From Candidatus Melainabacteria bacterium (GTDB taxonomy: Bacteria > Cyanobacteriota > Vampirovibrionia > Obscuribacterales > Obscuribacteraceae): a stretch of DNA of 64,000 bases. Of this stretch, positions 63,556-64,000 are shown in pieces; position 1 is the stretch's first letter; each line of letters begins with the position of its first letter. The stretch is taken from assembly GCA_003963305.1 (NCBI GenBank), contig RXJR01000009.1, forward strand, positions 434,150 through 498,149, in the 5' to 3' direction. Below the pieces are notes generated by a model that saw nothing but the letters and a program-made list of their open reading frames with translations, did no database searches and had not been told where the DNA came from. A program made the position numbers and the translations under genes.

Positions 63556-63920
63556 GGCAGAATTTCCACCGTCAGGCTGCATCGGAAGAACATACTGCGG
63601 GCGCCTTGATTGATTGAGCCGCTAACGTGCTGGAACTGCGGTGTGCCCACGAGGCGCATAGACACCGGCGTTCCTTCGAACGGATGAATCCAGGTAAACG
63701 GAACCGCGCCGTCAGCGCATTCATTATCGAAGAACAGCTTCAGCGTCTTCTTTTCTGCGCCGTTCAGGAAAAGCTGACCGTTAAACGTGTTGACCTTCGC
63801 CGTATAGCGGCGCCTGGTCTTCTGTGGACCGGCGTCATTGTCGGTTCGTCGAACGTTATCCTGGGGCTGTTCTGTGACGCTGCCCTGAAGAAAGAATTTG
63901 TTCAGCGGAAATACTGGCAT
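63552..63920 (-). CDS. Phage minor tail protein
   Basis: 122 residues. Beta-rich, with KTRRRYTAKVNTFNGQLFLN, CADGAVPFTWIHPFEGTPVS and RSMFFRCSLTVEIL, typical of the small tail protein encoded between tape measure and DUF1833 genes. The start overlaps the stop of the upstream gene (TAATG). Confidence 0.65.
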   Translation of the reverse strand: MPVFPLNKFFLQGSVTEQPQDNVRRTDNDAGPQKTRRRYTAKVNTFNGQLFLNGAEKKTLKLFFDNECADGAVPFTWIHPFEGTPVSMRLVGTPQFQHVSGSINQGARSMFFRCSLTVEILP

Positions 63921-64000
63921 TATGAGTGCCTCGTGAAACTGGGTTTGACGTTCGGGAAGTTTTGCTTGAGCGCGGCTTTCGAGGAAGCGCTAGCCATGCC
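63920..64000 (-). CDS. Partial prophage gene (3' end only)
   Basis: The last 26 codons of a leftward gene that continues past the window, ending KPSFTRHS. Its stop overlaps the next start (TAATG). From position it could be the tape measure or another tail gene, but too little is visible to say. Confidence 0.6.
   Translation of the reverse strand, partial: GMASASSKAALKQNFPNVKPSFTRHS

Larger units (their letters stand above)
38897..64000. mobile_element. Prophage (left part; continues past the window)
   Basis: From directly behind tRNA-Arg to the window edge the genes change character: short overlapping ORFs, many TTG/GTG starts, replication and recombination genes, then tail and lysis genes on the opposite strand. 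No palindrome of the host type is found here. The rightward early block (39006-57315) and leftward late block (64000-57771) converge at terminators near 57400 and 57720. Integrase, repressor, terminase and head genes are not seen, and a duplicate of the tRNA 3' end would be expected to the right. Whether it is active cannot be told. Confidence 0.9.

Overview
The window looks like a chromosomal segment of a free-living bacterium, about 50 percent GC, with a prophage integrated behind a tRNA gene. The host half (1-38896) carries dense, overlapping biosynthetic operons. It also encodes exported proteins with repeated 'LE..xFG..RL..LE' segments followed by Gly/Ser-rich tails. That protein style, the threonine-independent isoleucine route and the general gene content remind me of Vampirovibrionia (Melainabacteria, Obscuribacter-like). 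This placement is an inference from style, not a measured one.

Host region. 93-10863: a branched-chain amino acid operon, ilvD-ilvC-ilvB-ilvN-cimA-leuC-leuD-leuB-ilvE, with overlapping or nearly touching genes. It would make isoleucine from pyruvate and acetyl-CoA through citramalate, and also serve valine and leucine; leuA is not in the window. 10890-13728: small hypothetical and exported proteins. 13801-16466 (minus): a methionine-directed operon, a cystathionine gamma-synthase/lyase-type enzyme followed by aspartokinase. In front of it lies a leader with a Met-rich leader peptide and mutually exclusive hairpins, which I read as a ribosome-mediated attenuator. 16704-20572: a transposase-derived protein, a YjbQ-family protein, an exported repeat protein and an sce7726-like protein. 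20710-24619: a histidine leader peptide with four His codons and a terminator, then hisG-hisH-hisF and a hisA-hisI-hisE fusion; an aminotransferase follows. On the minus strand hisD heads an operon with an APH-like kinase and a HAD protein, and has its own leader terminator. 30277-38665: GNAT, HAD, FtsH-like protease, exported protein, phosphoglucomutase and a CHASE3 histidine kinase. A perfect palindrome with core CCGATATCGG occurs six times in intergenic DNA of this half. Four of the copies form two pairs with identical 34-bp spacing.

Prophage (from just after tRNA-Arg at 38823-38896 to beyond the right edge). Rightward early genes run from 39006 to 57315: small regulators, an SF2 helicase, a VRR-NUC nuclease, a P4/D5-type primase-helicase, a ribbon-helix-helix protein, a RecB/AddB-like nuclease with a cysteine cluster, a recombination-type protein, a Rad50-like ATPase with a zinc hook, a MazG-like enzyme and many small ORFs. 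A ~127-nt nested RNA structure lies between an operator-like palindrome and the gene at 39800. Leftward genes (64000 to 57771) encode tail components followed by a lysis cassette with endolysin. No integrase, terminase, portal or capsid gene is in the window; they should lie to the right.

The main points of interest are the Met and His attenuators in what appears to be a non-proteobacterial host, the paired palindromes, the structured RNA in the prophage, the low-complexity insertion in HisF and tail in CimA, and the tandem prophage genes whose shared C-terminal motif also holds the next gene's ribosome binding site.
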